In this document: positions 1 to 5,901 of the stretch, one piece after another
Layout: each line of letters opens with the position of its first letter
Numbering within the stretch: the first letter of the stretch is position 1
Source of the DNA: CAZMYO01 sp964570525
GTDB taxonomy: Bacteria > Patescibacteriota > Patescibacteriia > Magasanikbacterales > GWA2-37-8
DNA length: 12,454 nt
Assembly: GCA_964570525.1 (NCBI GenBank)
Contig: CAZMYO010000030.1
Span: forward strand, 1-12,454
Direction of reading: 5' to 3'
Program-made: the position numbers and the translations under genes
Notes under the pieces: model-generated
Told to the model about the DNA's origin: nothing
The model's database searches: none
What the model saw: the letters and a program-made list of their open reading frames with translations, nothing else

Positions 1-320
1 TCGTTCTCGGAGAGCCCGCCGATGGCGTGGGTGGCGAGCGTCAGCTTCACCCTCTTCCAATTGTGGAGGAGAATGTCGGGATGGTGGTCTTCCGCCTCGG
101 CGATCTCGCCGACGCGGTTGACGAAAGCGAGCGCCTCCTTGAAGTCGCGGAAGCTGAAACTCCTTTCGAGCCGGACGATCCCGCCCGAGACGGGTTCGAT
201 CAGCGTCCACTTGACCTGCGCGAGCAGGCTTTCGGCTTGCGTCCAAGTAAGGCGCGGGGTGTCCGCGCGGCAAGGAACGCACGTCTTCGAGTGGAGTTTG
301 CACGTGCTGTCATTCTTCAT
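1..320 (-). CDS. Pterin-4a-carbinolamine dehydratase, 3' end cut by window
   Basis: About 106 residues are visible; the C-terminus lies beyond base 1. The family dehydrates 4a-hydroxytetrahydropterin, which recycles the cofactor of aromatic amino acid hydroxylases; some members have other or unknown roles. The family core is clear: RDFKEALAFVNRVGEIAE around residues 58-75, EDHHPDILLHNW at 77-88 with the two active-site histidines H79 and H80, then LATHAIGGLSEN at about 95-106 with a third His (H98). The N-terminal Cys-containing stretch (CKLHSKTCVPC) is also common in bacterial members. The ATG at 320 is supported by an ideal AAGGAGG five bases upstream and a consensus promoter. Base composition is clearly richer in GC (about 65% over the first 60 bases) than the neighbouring glycosyltransferase genes, which may mean transfer. 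No aromatic hydroxylase is visible, so the physiological substrate is unknown. Confidence 0.93.
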   Translation of the reverse strand, partial: MKNDSTCKLHSKTCVPCRADTPRLTWTQAESLLAQVKWTLIEPVSGGIVRLERSFSFRDFKEALAFVNRVGEIAEAEDHHPDILLHNWKRVKLTLATHAIGGLSEN

Positions 321-325
321 GGTTT

Positions 326-332
326 CCTCCTT
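326..332 (-). promoter_or_regulatory. Strong Shine-Dalgarno of the pterin dehydratase gene
   Basis: AAGGAGG on the minus strand, five bases before the ATG at 320. It fixes the start codon. Confidence 0.85.
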
Positions 333-333
333 A

Positions 334-348
334 TCGAGATTTTCTCGA
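334..348 (-). promoter_or_regulatory. Hairpin at the predicted mRNA 5' end
   Basis: A perfect 6-bp stem (TCGAGA/TCTCGA) with a 3-base loop lies between the -10 box (355-360) and the ribosome-binding site (326-332). The predicted transcription start is about 348, so the mRNA would begin with this hairpin. It could protect the 5' end or be an operator; the sequence does not decide. Confidence 0.55.
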
Positions 349-354
349 CTATAC

Positions 355-383
355 TTTATACCATTTTAAAGACCGACTGTCAA
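355..383 (-). promoter_or_regulatory. Consensus sigma-70-type promoter for the pterin dehydratase
   Basis: On the minus strand TTGACA (378-383) is followed by exactly 17 bases and TATAAA (355-360). The start codon lies about 35 bases downstream of the -10 box. The -35 box lies one base from the palindromic repeat that ends the upstream glycosyltransferase gene. Confidence 0.8.
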
Positions 384-384
384 A

Positions 385-433
385 CCCTCACCCTTTATCC
401 CTCTCCCTCTGGGAGAGGGGCACGGGGTGAGGG
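385..433. repeat. Double-stem palindromic repeat (REP-like)
   Basis: An inner perfect 9-bp stem (CCCTCTCCC at 399-407 with GGGAGAGGG at 411-419, 3-base loop) sits inside an outer perfect 9-bp stem (CCCTCACCC at 385-393 with GGGTGAGGG at 425-433). It resembles the CCCTCTCCC/GGGAGAGGG palindromes scattered through many bacterial genomes. It encodes the last residues and the stop codon of the GT4 gene and could act as a factor-independent transcript end or mRNA stabiliser. Confidence 0.8.
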
Positions 434-1635
434 GGACAAACTCTTCTGTATATCTCTTCCAACTTTTCCACATGCCTATCTAAATCATACTTCTCAACTG
501 CTTTTTGTCTCCCCCGCTCCCCCATTTGCTTTCTTTCTTCGGTCGGCATATTCAAAACTTTCTCCAACTGCTCTTTAAGGTTTTCGGCCGAGCCGGGTTT
601 GAATAAAAATCCATTCACCCCATCCTCAACCTTGTTTCTAACTCCGGGCAAATCGCTCGCCACTACCGGACAACCGGAAGCCAGGGCTTCCACGATAACC
701 AAAGAAAACGATTCGGCATCCGATGGCACTGCCAGTACGGTGGCAAGAGAATAATACTTGGCAAGCTCACCGCGATCATTCACCGCGCCGGCAAATCGGA
801 CCGTAGTCCGTAGTCCGTAGTCCGTAGTCATATTTTTATATCGCCCCTCTTCATTTCCCCCTCCTACCACCAACAACCTCACATCATCCCCAAGTCTCCT
901 CACCACCCCAAGCAACAAATCCAACCGCTTCACCGGCAACAAATTCCCCACAAACAAAATAATTTTTTTATCTTTCCACTCGCTCAAACCAAGTTCGTCC
1001 AAAGAAACCGCGCGCGGCTTGAATATTTCCGCGTCCACGGCGTTCGAGAGTTCCACTACTTTGTCCGGAGACAACTGCTGACCGAAACGGCTTGCCGAAA
1101 AATGCGCTTTATCCACCGCGATCACTCTTTCTGCTCCGAATAAAATTCTTTTAGCCACCAGGCCGTCATAAATCCTACCAACCATTTTTTTAAAAAACCC
1201 GGCCGGCGCCGCATCCATGTGGTAAGTTACAACGTATTTTTGCTCCCTCAAAATTTTAGCGAATAGCGCCCATTCCGCCCCGCCATACCAAGGATAATGC
1301 AAATGTACGATGTCAAAATTTTTGAGTTTAAAAAAGAGTTGCGGCACCCACCCGGCGTCGCCAAATTTGATGGATGGACGCATCCTGACAACCTTAAACA
1401 AAAAATTCGAATCCGCGTCCCGATTTCGTTTTGACGAAATCGTGGATCCTCGATTTTGCGCCATGGCAAAATCGGGATAATCCTCACCGTTAATCCGCGC
1501 AATCTGTGTGTAACGCAAAGTAAATACCGTCACCTCGTGCCCGCGCTCCGCCAATTTCTTGCATTCATCAAAAGCCACCTGCCCCATCCCACCGATATGC
1601 GGCGGGAAGGTGGCTACCACGTGAGCAATTTTCAT
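388..1635 (-). CDS. GT4-family glycosyltransferase
   Basis: 415 residues from the ATG at 1635, chosen because KIAHVVATFPPHIGGMGQV is the typical N-terminal strand and Gly-rich loop of GT-B retaining enzymes; the longer reading from 1719 only adds a basic tail overlapping the previous gene. It would transfer a sugar from a nucleotide donor onto a glycan or lipid acceptor at the inner membrane face. Visible parts: N-terminal acceptor domain (1-200), donor domain with KKIILFVGNLLPVKRLD near 223-239, and the E-x7-E motif ESFSLVIVE (E308, E316). Oddities: residues about 54-73 come from a 60-bp palindromic element, about 270-279 from a 4x7-bp tandem repeat, and the last 16 or so residues (from C400, with HPVPLSQRERDKG) from the repeat at 385-433. 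It follows the DUF2304 gene by 31 bases and lacks a clear ribosome-binding site. Sugar and acceptor are unknown. Confidence 0.92.
   Translation of the reverse strand: MKIAHVVATFPPHIGGMGQVAFDECKKLAERGHEVTVFTLRYTQIARINGEDYPDFAMAQNRGSTISSKRNRDADSNFLFKVVRMRPSIKFGDAGWVPQLFFKLKNFDIVHLHYPWYGGAEWALFAKILREQKYVVTYHMDAAPAGFFKKMVGRIYDGLVAKRILFGAERVIAVDKAHFSASRFGQQLSPDKVVELSNAVDAEIFKPRAVSLDELGLSEWKDKKIILFVGNLLPVKRLDLLLGVVRRLGDDVRLLVVGGGNEEGRYKNMTTDYGLRTTVRFAGAVNDRGELAKYYSLATVLAVPSDAESFSLVIVEALASGCPVVASDLPGVRNKVEDGVNGFLFKPGSAENLKEQLEKVLNMPTEERKQMGERGRQKAVEKYDLDRHVEKLEEIYRRVCPPHPVPLSQRERDKG
801..828. repeat. Four tandem copies of a 7-bp unit inside the GT4 gene
   Basis: CCGTAGT is repeated four times without mismatch. 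On the coding strand it gives a stretch containing DYGLRTT just before the VRFAGAV strand of the donor domain. The 28-bp length is not a multiple of three, yet the frame is kept across it. Confidence 0.9.
1418..1477. repeat. 60-bp palindromic element inserted in frame in the GT4 gene
   Basis: The ends are perfect 9-bp inverted repeats (TCCCGATTT at 1418-1426, AAATCGGGA at 1469-1477). Inside are two hairpins: CGATTTCG/CGAAATCG (1421-1442) and CGATTTTGC/GCAAAATCG (1451-1474), each with a 6-base loop. The length is exactly 20 codons and the encoded segment (PDFAMAQNRG then STISSKRNRD) is polar, between EDY and ADSNFLFKVVRMRP. It looks like a small mobile or repeat-derived element tolerated in a surface loop. 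Confidence 0.7.
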
Positions 1636-1666
1636 ATATGTACGAAATCTACGAAAGAAGCGGCGG

Positions 1667-2023
1667 TTAATCCCCGCTAGGGCGGGGACTGGCGCTTGGC
1701 GCTTTATCGTCCAACGCAATCTTCCTCGTGAGTTTGGTAATATCCTTGTTTATTTTCTCTAGCTTTACCATCAATCTGAAAATCATAAAAAATAAACCGG
1801 CTAACGCGAGATAGACCACGAGGTCGGCTCCGCGGCCAATTCCCACCAGATGGGCAAAATAGAATGTTGAGTTGGGGAGCAGTACCACGATGCCGGCCAA
1901 AATCCAAAACAAAACCCACGCCAGCATCCCGCGCCACGACAAATCACCCGCCCTAAACCGGCCAATGACCTTCAAGGCGGCAAAGAGAAAAAAGAGAATG
2001 AGAAGAATTTGGATGAGAAACAT
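1667..2023 (-). CDS. DUF2304 small membrane protein
   Basis: 118 residues from the ATG at 2023; a TTG at 2053 would add ten residues but overlaps the upstream gene, whereas the ATG begins directly with a transmembrane helix (MFLIQILLILFFLFAALKV). Two further hydrophobic helices (about 30-51 and 68-85) and a basic, coiled-coil-like tail (VKLEKINKDITKLTRKI) follow, the usual DUF2304 plan, including the conserved LVGIGRGADLVVYLAL segment. DUF2304 genes often lie next to GT2 genes of the dolichol-phosphate-mannose synthase type, as here (19-base gap), so it may anchor or assist that enzyme; this is inference. The C-terminal residues (SPRPSGD) are encoded by a palindrome at 1671-1688. Confidence 0.85.
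   Translation of the reverse strand: MFLIQILLILFFLFAALKVIGRFRAGDLSWRGMLAWVLFWILAGIVVLLPNSTFYFAHLVGIGRGADLVVYLALAGLFFMIFRLMVKLEKINKDITKLTRKIALDDKAPSASPRPSGD
1671..1688. repeat. Palindrome at the 3' end of the DUF2304 gene
   Basis: TCCCCGC (1671-1677), loop TAGG, GCGGGGA (1682-1688): a perfect 7-bp stem. It encodes the end of DUF2304 and lies just before the GT4 start. A related palindrome starting TCCCCGCC on the minus strand follows pyrG at 8565-8581. Confidence 0.75.
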
Positions 2024-2042
2024 AGGTTTAAAATGCCTAATA

Positions 2043-2705
2043 TCAAATATCAAATATCCCTAATAATAAGTCAAGCAGTATTCTTACCCCTCCCCCCACT
2101 CCCTGCCCATACTCATGATAAATCACTTCCACCGGAACTTCAACAAACCGTAAATTTTTCTTTCTAATCTGGGAAACGATTTCCGAATTATGCGCCATGC
2201 CGTCTTGGGTTATCTGTATATTCTTGAGCGCCCGGCGGTTCAAAACTCTAAACCCGTTGTGAGCGTCAGTCAACTTAACGCCGGTGAACACAAAATTTAT
2301 CCAACGACTGATGGGAAACACGACGTAACGCTTTAACCACGGAATCCGCGAGCGCGAATCTAGAAAACGCGACCCCAAGACTACGTCAAGCGCTTGGCTC
2401 TTAAGCGCGCGGACTGCCCCGACAATATCCGCTGGGTTAAACTGGCCATCCGCGTCAAAATGGACTACCACGTCGCCTTCTTTTCTCAAAGCATACTCGT
2501 TGCCGGTTTGGAGAGCCGCTCCCTGGCCTCTGTTCACCGGATGTTTCAGAACAACTGCGCCCACGGCCTTTGCCTCCTCTCCGGTCCGATCGTCCGACCC
2601 ATCATCTACTACCACAACCTGCATAAAGCCCTGTTCAAAAAGGCCGCGAATGACGCGACCTATGGTTTCCTCTTCGTTATAGGCGGGCACCACGACAAAA
2701 ATCAT
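2043..2705 (-). CDS. GT2-family glycosyltransferase (DPM1-like)
   Basis: 220 residues, a single GT-A domain. Such enzymes typically transfer a sugar from UDP- or GDP-sugar to polyprenyl phosphate or a glycan at the cytoplasmic membrane face. Visible motifs: VVPAYNEEETIG at the N-terminus, DDGSDD at 34-39, the metal-binding DADGQ at 84-88, GSRF at 111-114 and DAHNGFRVLNRRAL in the second half, all as in polyprenyl-phosphate sugar synthases. There are no transmembrane helices in the protein; the adjacent DUF2304 gene could provide membrane attachment. The gene begins 13 bases after the SDR gene stop and lacks a clear Shine-Dalgarno. Donor sugar cannot be told from sequence. Confidence 0.93.
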   Translation of the reverse strand: MIFVVVPAYNEEETIGRVIRGLFEQGFMQVVVVDDGSDDRTGEEAKAVGAVVLKHPVNRGQGAALQTGNEYALRKEGDVVVHFDADGQFNPADIVGAVRALKSQALDVVLGSRFLDSRSRIPWLKRYVVFPISRWINFVFTGVKLTDAHNGFRVLNRRALKNIQITQDGMAHNSEIVSQIRKKNLRFVEVPVEVIYHEYGQGVGGGVRILLDLLLGIFDI

Positions 2706-2718
2706 AAAACAAATTAGA

Positions 2719-3732
2719 CTACTTCAGCATCATGGCTTCCTTGTTGGCAATGGCGTAATCAACAGTCTTTCTAAGGCCATCCTCAAGGCGTACCAGCGGG
2801 AACCAACCGAGCACATCCTTAACATAGTGAAGATCGGGAACGCCCTTGCGCGTTAAGAAAGCCAGCGGCTTATCAAAAACCACCTTGGCCTTAGAATCAG
2901 TGAGCGTGAGAATAAGCTTGGCAATATCAACATATTTATGAATCTGATCGCCGCCAAGATTAACCACCCTCACTTCCGGGTCGGCGCCCATTAACCTTAC
3001 CAATCCGTCTACCATGTCGGTAACATAACAGAGCGAGGTGGAAAGGGTCTCGTCGCCATACAGCACCAAATCCTTTCCTTCCAAAGCGCTGATAATAAAA
3101 TCCACAATCGGCTGACCCTCAAACAACTTCATGTGCGGCCCGTAGGTGGTAAAAACACGCGCGATTTTAGCGTCAATGCCATGCACTTGGCGGTAGGTTT
3201 CAACACACGTTTCGGCAAAACGCTTGCCTTCGTCGTAGCAAGCCCGCGGGCTTAAATGATTCACAATTCCCTGATCTTCTTCTTTAAAAACCATCCGCTG
3301 GTCGGTAGCATCTCCATACACCACCGAACTCGAGGTAAAAATATACTTAGCATGATATTTAACCGCCAAATCCAAGGTGCTTAGCATCGCCGAAGAATTG
3401 GCCCAGAGCGACTTCATTTTTAGTTTTTCAAAATCTTTCGGGCTGGTGGGGCAGGCCAAATGATAGATCTCCTGGATACCCTGAAATTTAACCTTAAATT
3501 TATCGAGCTCATCAAAAATATCCAAATCAATAGCCTTATTGACATCATAATTGATAAACTCAAAATCCGGATACTGGAGCAGGTGGTTAATATTTTGCGG
3601 ATCGGAGTTGGAAAAATCATCCAGACAAATAACCTTGGCCTCTTTCAAGAGACGCTCGCACAAATGCGACCCCATAAACCCCGCCCCGCCGGTTACCAAC
3701 ACGTTCTTTTTTTCAAAAATAGGAATATCCAT
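2719..3732 (-). CDS. NAD-dependent nucleotide-sugar epimerase/dehydratase (UXS-like SDR)
   Basis: 337 residues, extended short-chain dehydrogenase fold. The Rossmann motif TGGAGFMG is at 14-21, the HLACPTSP motif at 91-98 is typical of the UDP-glucuronate decarboxylase group, and SPRACYDEGKR at 161-171 holds the catalytic Tyr166 and Lys170. The family makes UDP-xylose or related sugars for cell-surface glycans. Oddity: the usual STSEVYGD stretch reads SSSVVYGD, so the Glu that true decarboxylases use is Val137; the GSGSQTR segment is also altered (GDETLSTS). The exact reaction is therefore uncertain: it could be an epimerase or dehydratase. First gene of the operon with the GT2, DUF2304 and GT4 genes, with its own promoter and a short leader without a ribosome-binding site. 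Confidence 0.9.
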   Translation of the reverse strand: MDIPIFEKKNVLVTGGAGFMGSHLCERLLKEAKVICLDDFSNSDPQNINHLLQYPDFEFINYDVNKAIDLDIFDELDKFKVKFQGIQEIYHLACPTSPKDFEKLKMKSLWANSSAMLSTLDLAVKYHAKYIFTSSSVVYGDATDQRMVFKEEDQGIVNHLSPRACYDEGKRFAETCVETYRQVHGIDAKIARVFTTYGPHMKLFEGQPIVDFIISALEGKDLVLYGDETLSTSLCYVTDMVDGLVRLMGADPEVRVVNLGGDQIHKYVDIAKLILTLTDSKAKVVFDKPLAFLTRKGVPDLHYVKDVLGWFPLVRLEDGLRKTVDYAIANKEAMMLK

Positions 3733-3759
3733 AGAAAAAAAATAAATAAGCTAGTCCCT

Positions 3760-3788
3760 ACTATATCATCCCTTAGCCAACTTGACAA
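3760..3788 (-). promoter_or_regulatory. Promoter of the SDR-GT2-DUF2304-GT4 operon
   Basis: Minus strand TTGTCA (3783-3788), 17 bases, TATAGT (3760-3765). The -35 box is 8 bases past the subtilase stop codon and the start codon is 27 bases after the -10 box, giving a leader of about 20 bases rich in T. Confidence 0.7.
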
Positions 3789-3796
3789 GCGGGCCG

Positions 3797-5746
3797 CTAA
3801 TAAACCGACTCATCGAATTGCGGCAACTTTACCTGTTTAATTTGCTGTCCTTTGCCGGTAGCTACCGTAAACACGCCGCCCTGGCGCGACCAAGGTAAAA
3901 TATTTAAGAGGTTGCCGTCCGCCGAGCTTAGCAAGGTCAGCTTCCATGGCATCCGATCGGCTTCCGCCAAAATATCGCTACGCGAGGAACCGGTTGGTAA
4001 ATCGGCAACGACCTGACGCACCAGCTGGCCTTGGTGAACAACCGCGATCACCTGCTCGCCTTCTGCCCACACTTTAGCGAGCTTCAAATCATCAAGCGCG
4101 GTTCCCGGCAACTCCAAAGCGCGCTTCTCGCCACTATCCCAGTTAATTTGTTGAAAAGAAAATTTATTTTTGTTTACCGCGGTAGCCACAACTACGTAAG
4201 CGCTGTTGTCACTTGCGGACCAGGCGGCGAGCTTCCCTTTTACCGCCAAATCTTTTACCTTTTCTCCTCTGGCGTTAAATTCAACGAGTGCCGTAATTTT
4301 AGTTTTAGGATTAAACTGCTCCACAATAAAACGCCCAAAATCTCCTCCCAGGAGTCTAATTTTCTTTATCATCAGACCAGACTTTTCGGGGATGGCCAGA
4401 GGAAATTCTTTCCAGAATTCTCCCTTCTCCCGCAGAAGTCGGATGTAATAATAATCTCCGCGCCTAACTCCGAGAGCAATAATTTTATTGGTTACAGCCA
4501 AACTCACAATCTCTGCCTCATGTACTTTAACAAGCGCCGTTCGGGAGCCGGTTTGGAGATCGAACCGGCCCACCTGCGGCCCCTTAAAATAGTAAATAGA
4601 CTCGGGAAGAGAAGGGGCGGTGATGGCGCTCTCTGCCGCCAACATCGCCTTGCCGATATTTAGGCGCCCGCGACCCAATTGCCCGACACGAGTAGGGTTG
4701 TTCGCCTCAACCGAATCGGCAGTTTGTAGGAGTACGGCAATAATTTGATCCGGACCCCAGTCGGAGTGCCTGGATTTGATAAGCGCCGCCGCGCCGGCAA
4801 CGAGGGGGGCGGCGAAAGATGTTCCTTTTCTGGGACCGCCGAATTCATTCGGATACCCAAATTGGGGCGCGTAGCGCTCGGTGCTAAAAATTCCTTCTCC
4901 CGGGGCAACGATATCTACACAGCTGCCAAAATTGCTAAAGCGGCTAAGCTGATCATCGGCGTTCACGGCGGCTACCGTCAACAGCCAATTTTCTCTGTCT
5001 CCCTTATCAAAGCAGGCCGGGTAAGTCGGCTCTCGATCAAGGTCGCCGCCATTGCCAGACCGACGATTGCCCGCGGCCGTAACAACAACAACTCCTTTTT
5101 TATAGGCTCGATATAGGCTGTCCTTAAGCGCTTCGCTGACGTCGGGACCGACAAAACTCATACTGATTACCGCCGCGCCATTATCAGTCGCGTAATCCAC
5201 CGCTTTAGCTATGACGCTTAAAAGCCCAGAACCCGAGCTCTCAATAGCCCGAAGCGGCATAATTTTCACCTGCCAATTAACCCCCACGCCATTAACTCCA
5301 TTATCGCCGCTCGCGCCAATTAATCCGGCAACCACCGTGCCGTGCCGCACCGCTTCCGGATCGTCGTTATTATCAAATACCGAAGTCCGCACATCACTGT
5401 TGCCCTCCACAAAATTCCAGCCATGGATATCATCAACATAACCGTTATTGTCGTCATCCCGGCCGTTGTCCGCGAGCTCATACGGATTAGTCCAAATATT
5501 CTGGGATAGATCGCCGTGCCAGGTGTCCGCTCCGGTATCAATAATCGCCACCACTACATCGGGAGAACCGATGCTAACATCCCAGCCAGCCGGAGCGTTC
5601 ACTTGCGTCCACATTTTTTCCTGATCATTAAAGTTGGGATCGTTCGGAACCCTGGCCGCGGCCGTACCAACCTCGCTAACCAAAAATAGAGCGCTTATAA
5701 GGATAACAATTGCTTTTTTTGCTAAAATAGAGTATGATTTGCCCAT
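3797..5746 (-). CDS. Secreted subtilisin-like serine protease (S8)
   Basis: 649 residues. An N-terminal signal peptide is visible (KK followed by a hydrophobic run AIVILISALFLVSEV and a likely cut after AAA near residue 31). The catalytic triad is complete: Asp70 in AIIDTGAD, His135 in RHGTVVAG, Ser310 in GTSFAAPL; oxyanion Asn227 in AAGN. A DDDNNGYVDD stretch (97-106) followed by GWNF is typical of calcium-binding subtilases. The protease domain ends near 375. The remaining roughly 270 residues are rich in predicted beta strands and have no motif I recognise; they may form a propeller-like or sandwich domain. There is no cell-wall sorting signal or C-terminal helix, so it is probably released or held by the C-terminal domain. 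It has its own promoter and a very short leader without Shine-Dalgarno, transcribed divergently from the sugar transferase. Confidence 0.95.
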   Translation of the reverse strand: MGKSYSILAKKAIVILISALFLVSEVGTAAARVPNDPNFNDQEKMWTQVNAPAGWDVSIGSPDVVVAIIDTGADTWHGDLSQNIWTNPYELADNGRDDDNNGYVDDIHGWNFVEGNSDVRTSVFDNNDDPEAVRHGTVVAGLIGASGDNGVNGVGVNWQVKIMPLRAIESSGSGLLSVIAKAVDYATDNGAAVISMSFVGPDVSEALKDSLYRAYKKGVVVVTAAGNRRSGNGGDLDREPTYPACFDKGDRENWLLTVAAVNADDQLSRFSNFGSCVDIVAPGEGIFSTERYAPQFGYPNEFGGPRKGTSFAAPLVAGAAALIKSRHSDWGPDQIIAVLLQTADSVEANNPTRVGQLGRGRLNIGKAMLAAESAITAPSLPESIYYFKGPQVGRFDLQTGSRTALVKVHEAEIVSLAVTNKIIALGVRRGDYYYIRLLREKGEFWKEFPLAIPEKSGLMIKKIRLLGGDFGRFIVEQFNPKTKITALVEFNARGEKVKDLAVKGKLAAWSASDNSAYVVVATAVNKNKFSFQQINWDSGEKRALELPGTALDDLKLAKVWAEGEQVIAVVHQGQLVRQVVADLPTGSSRSDILAEADRMPWKLTLLSSADGNLLNILPWSRQGGVFTVATGKGQQIKQVKLPQFDESVY

Positions 5747-5749
5747 AGA

Positions 5750-5764
5750 AATAGCTATGCTATT
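5750..5764 (-). promoter_or_regulatory. Hairpin at the predicted 5' end of the subtilase mRNA
   Basis: AATAGC (5750-5755), loop TAT, GCTATT (5759-5764), a perfect 6-bp stem. The predicted transcription start is about 5763, so nearly the whole 17-base leader is this hairpin and it ends three bases before the ATG. Confidence 0.5.
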
Positions 5765-5769
5765 TTAGT

Positions 5770-5798
5770 ATTATACCGTATAAGTATCGAAAACCCAA
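5770..5798 (-). promoter_or_regulatory. Promoter of the subtilase gene
   Basis: Minus strand TTGGGT (5793-5798), 17 bases, perfect TATAAT (5770-5775). The -35 box is only a half match. Confidence 0.6.
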
Positions 5799-5803
5799 TG
5801 TCC

Positions 5804-5887
5804 AATGACCAATCAAATCCCAAATTCCAATGTCCCGTTTTGGGATTTGTGATTTAGGGCTTGATTGGGAATTGGGATTTGGTCATT
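5804..5887. repeat. Imperfect inverted repeat between the divergent subtilase and sugar transferase genes
   Basis: The left arm starts AATGACCAATCAAATCCC and the right arm ends GGGATTTGGTCATT; the arms match over about 25 bases with a few small insertions. The middle contains further TTGGGATTTG-type words. It fills most of the 155-base divergent spacer. No good plus-strand promoter was recognised here. Confidence 0.65.
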
Positions 5888-5901
5888 GAGATATTACATT
5901 T

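Noticed and set aside
22..578. Two plus-strand open frames over the left edge
   Set aside because: They are antisense to the clearly recognisable pterin dehydratase and run through its promoter and the palindromic repeat; no family resemblance.
801..828. CRISPR-like repeat
   Set aside because: The units are 7 bases, directly adjacent and without spacers, inside a coding gene.
1636..1719. Longer N-terminus for the GT4 gene
   Set aside because: The 28 extra residues are basic, overlap the DUF2304 gene and its palindrome, and precede a typical GT4 N-terminus at 1635.
2024..2053. TTG start for DUF2304
   Set aside because: It overlaps the GT2 gene end and a tandem ATATCAA tract; the ATG at 2023 starts directly with the first helix.
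4031..4663. 210-codon plus-strand frame inside the subtilase gene
   Set aside because: Antisense shadow; no start signals and no recognisable protein features.
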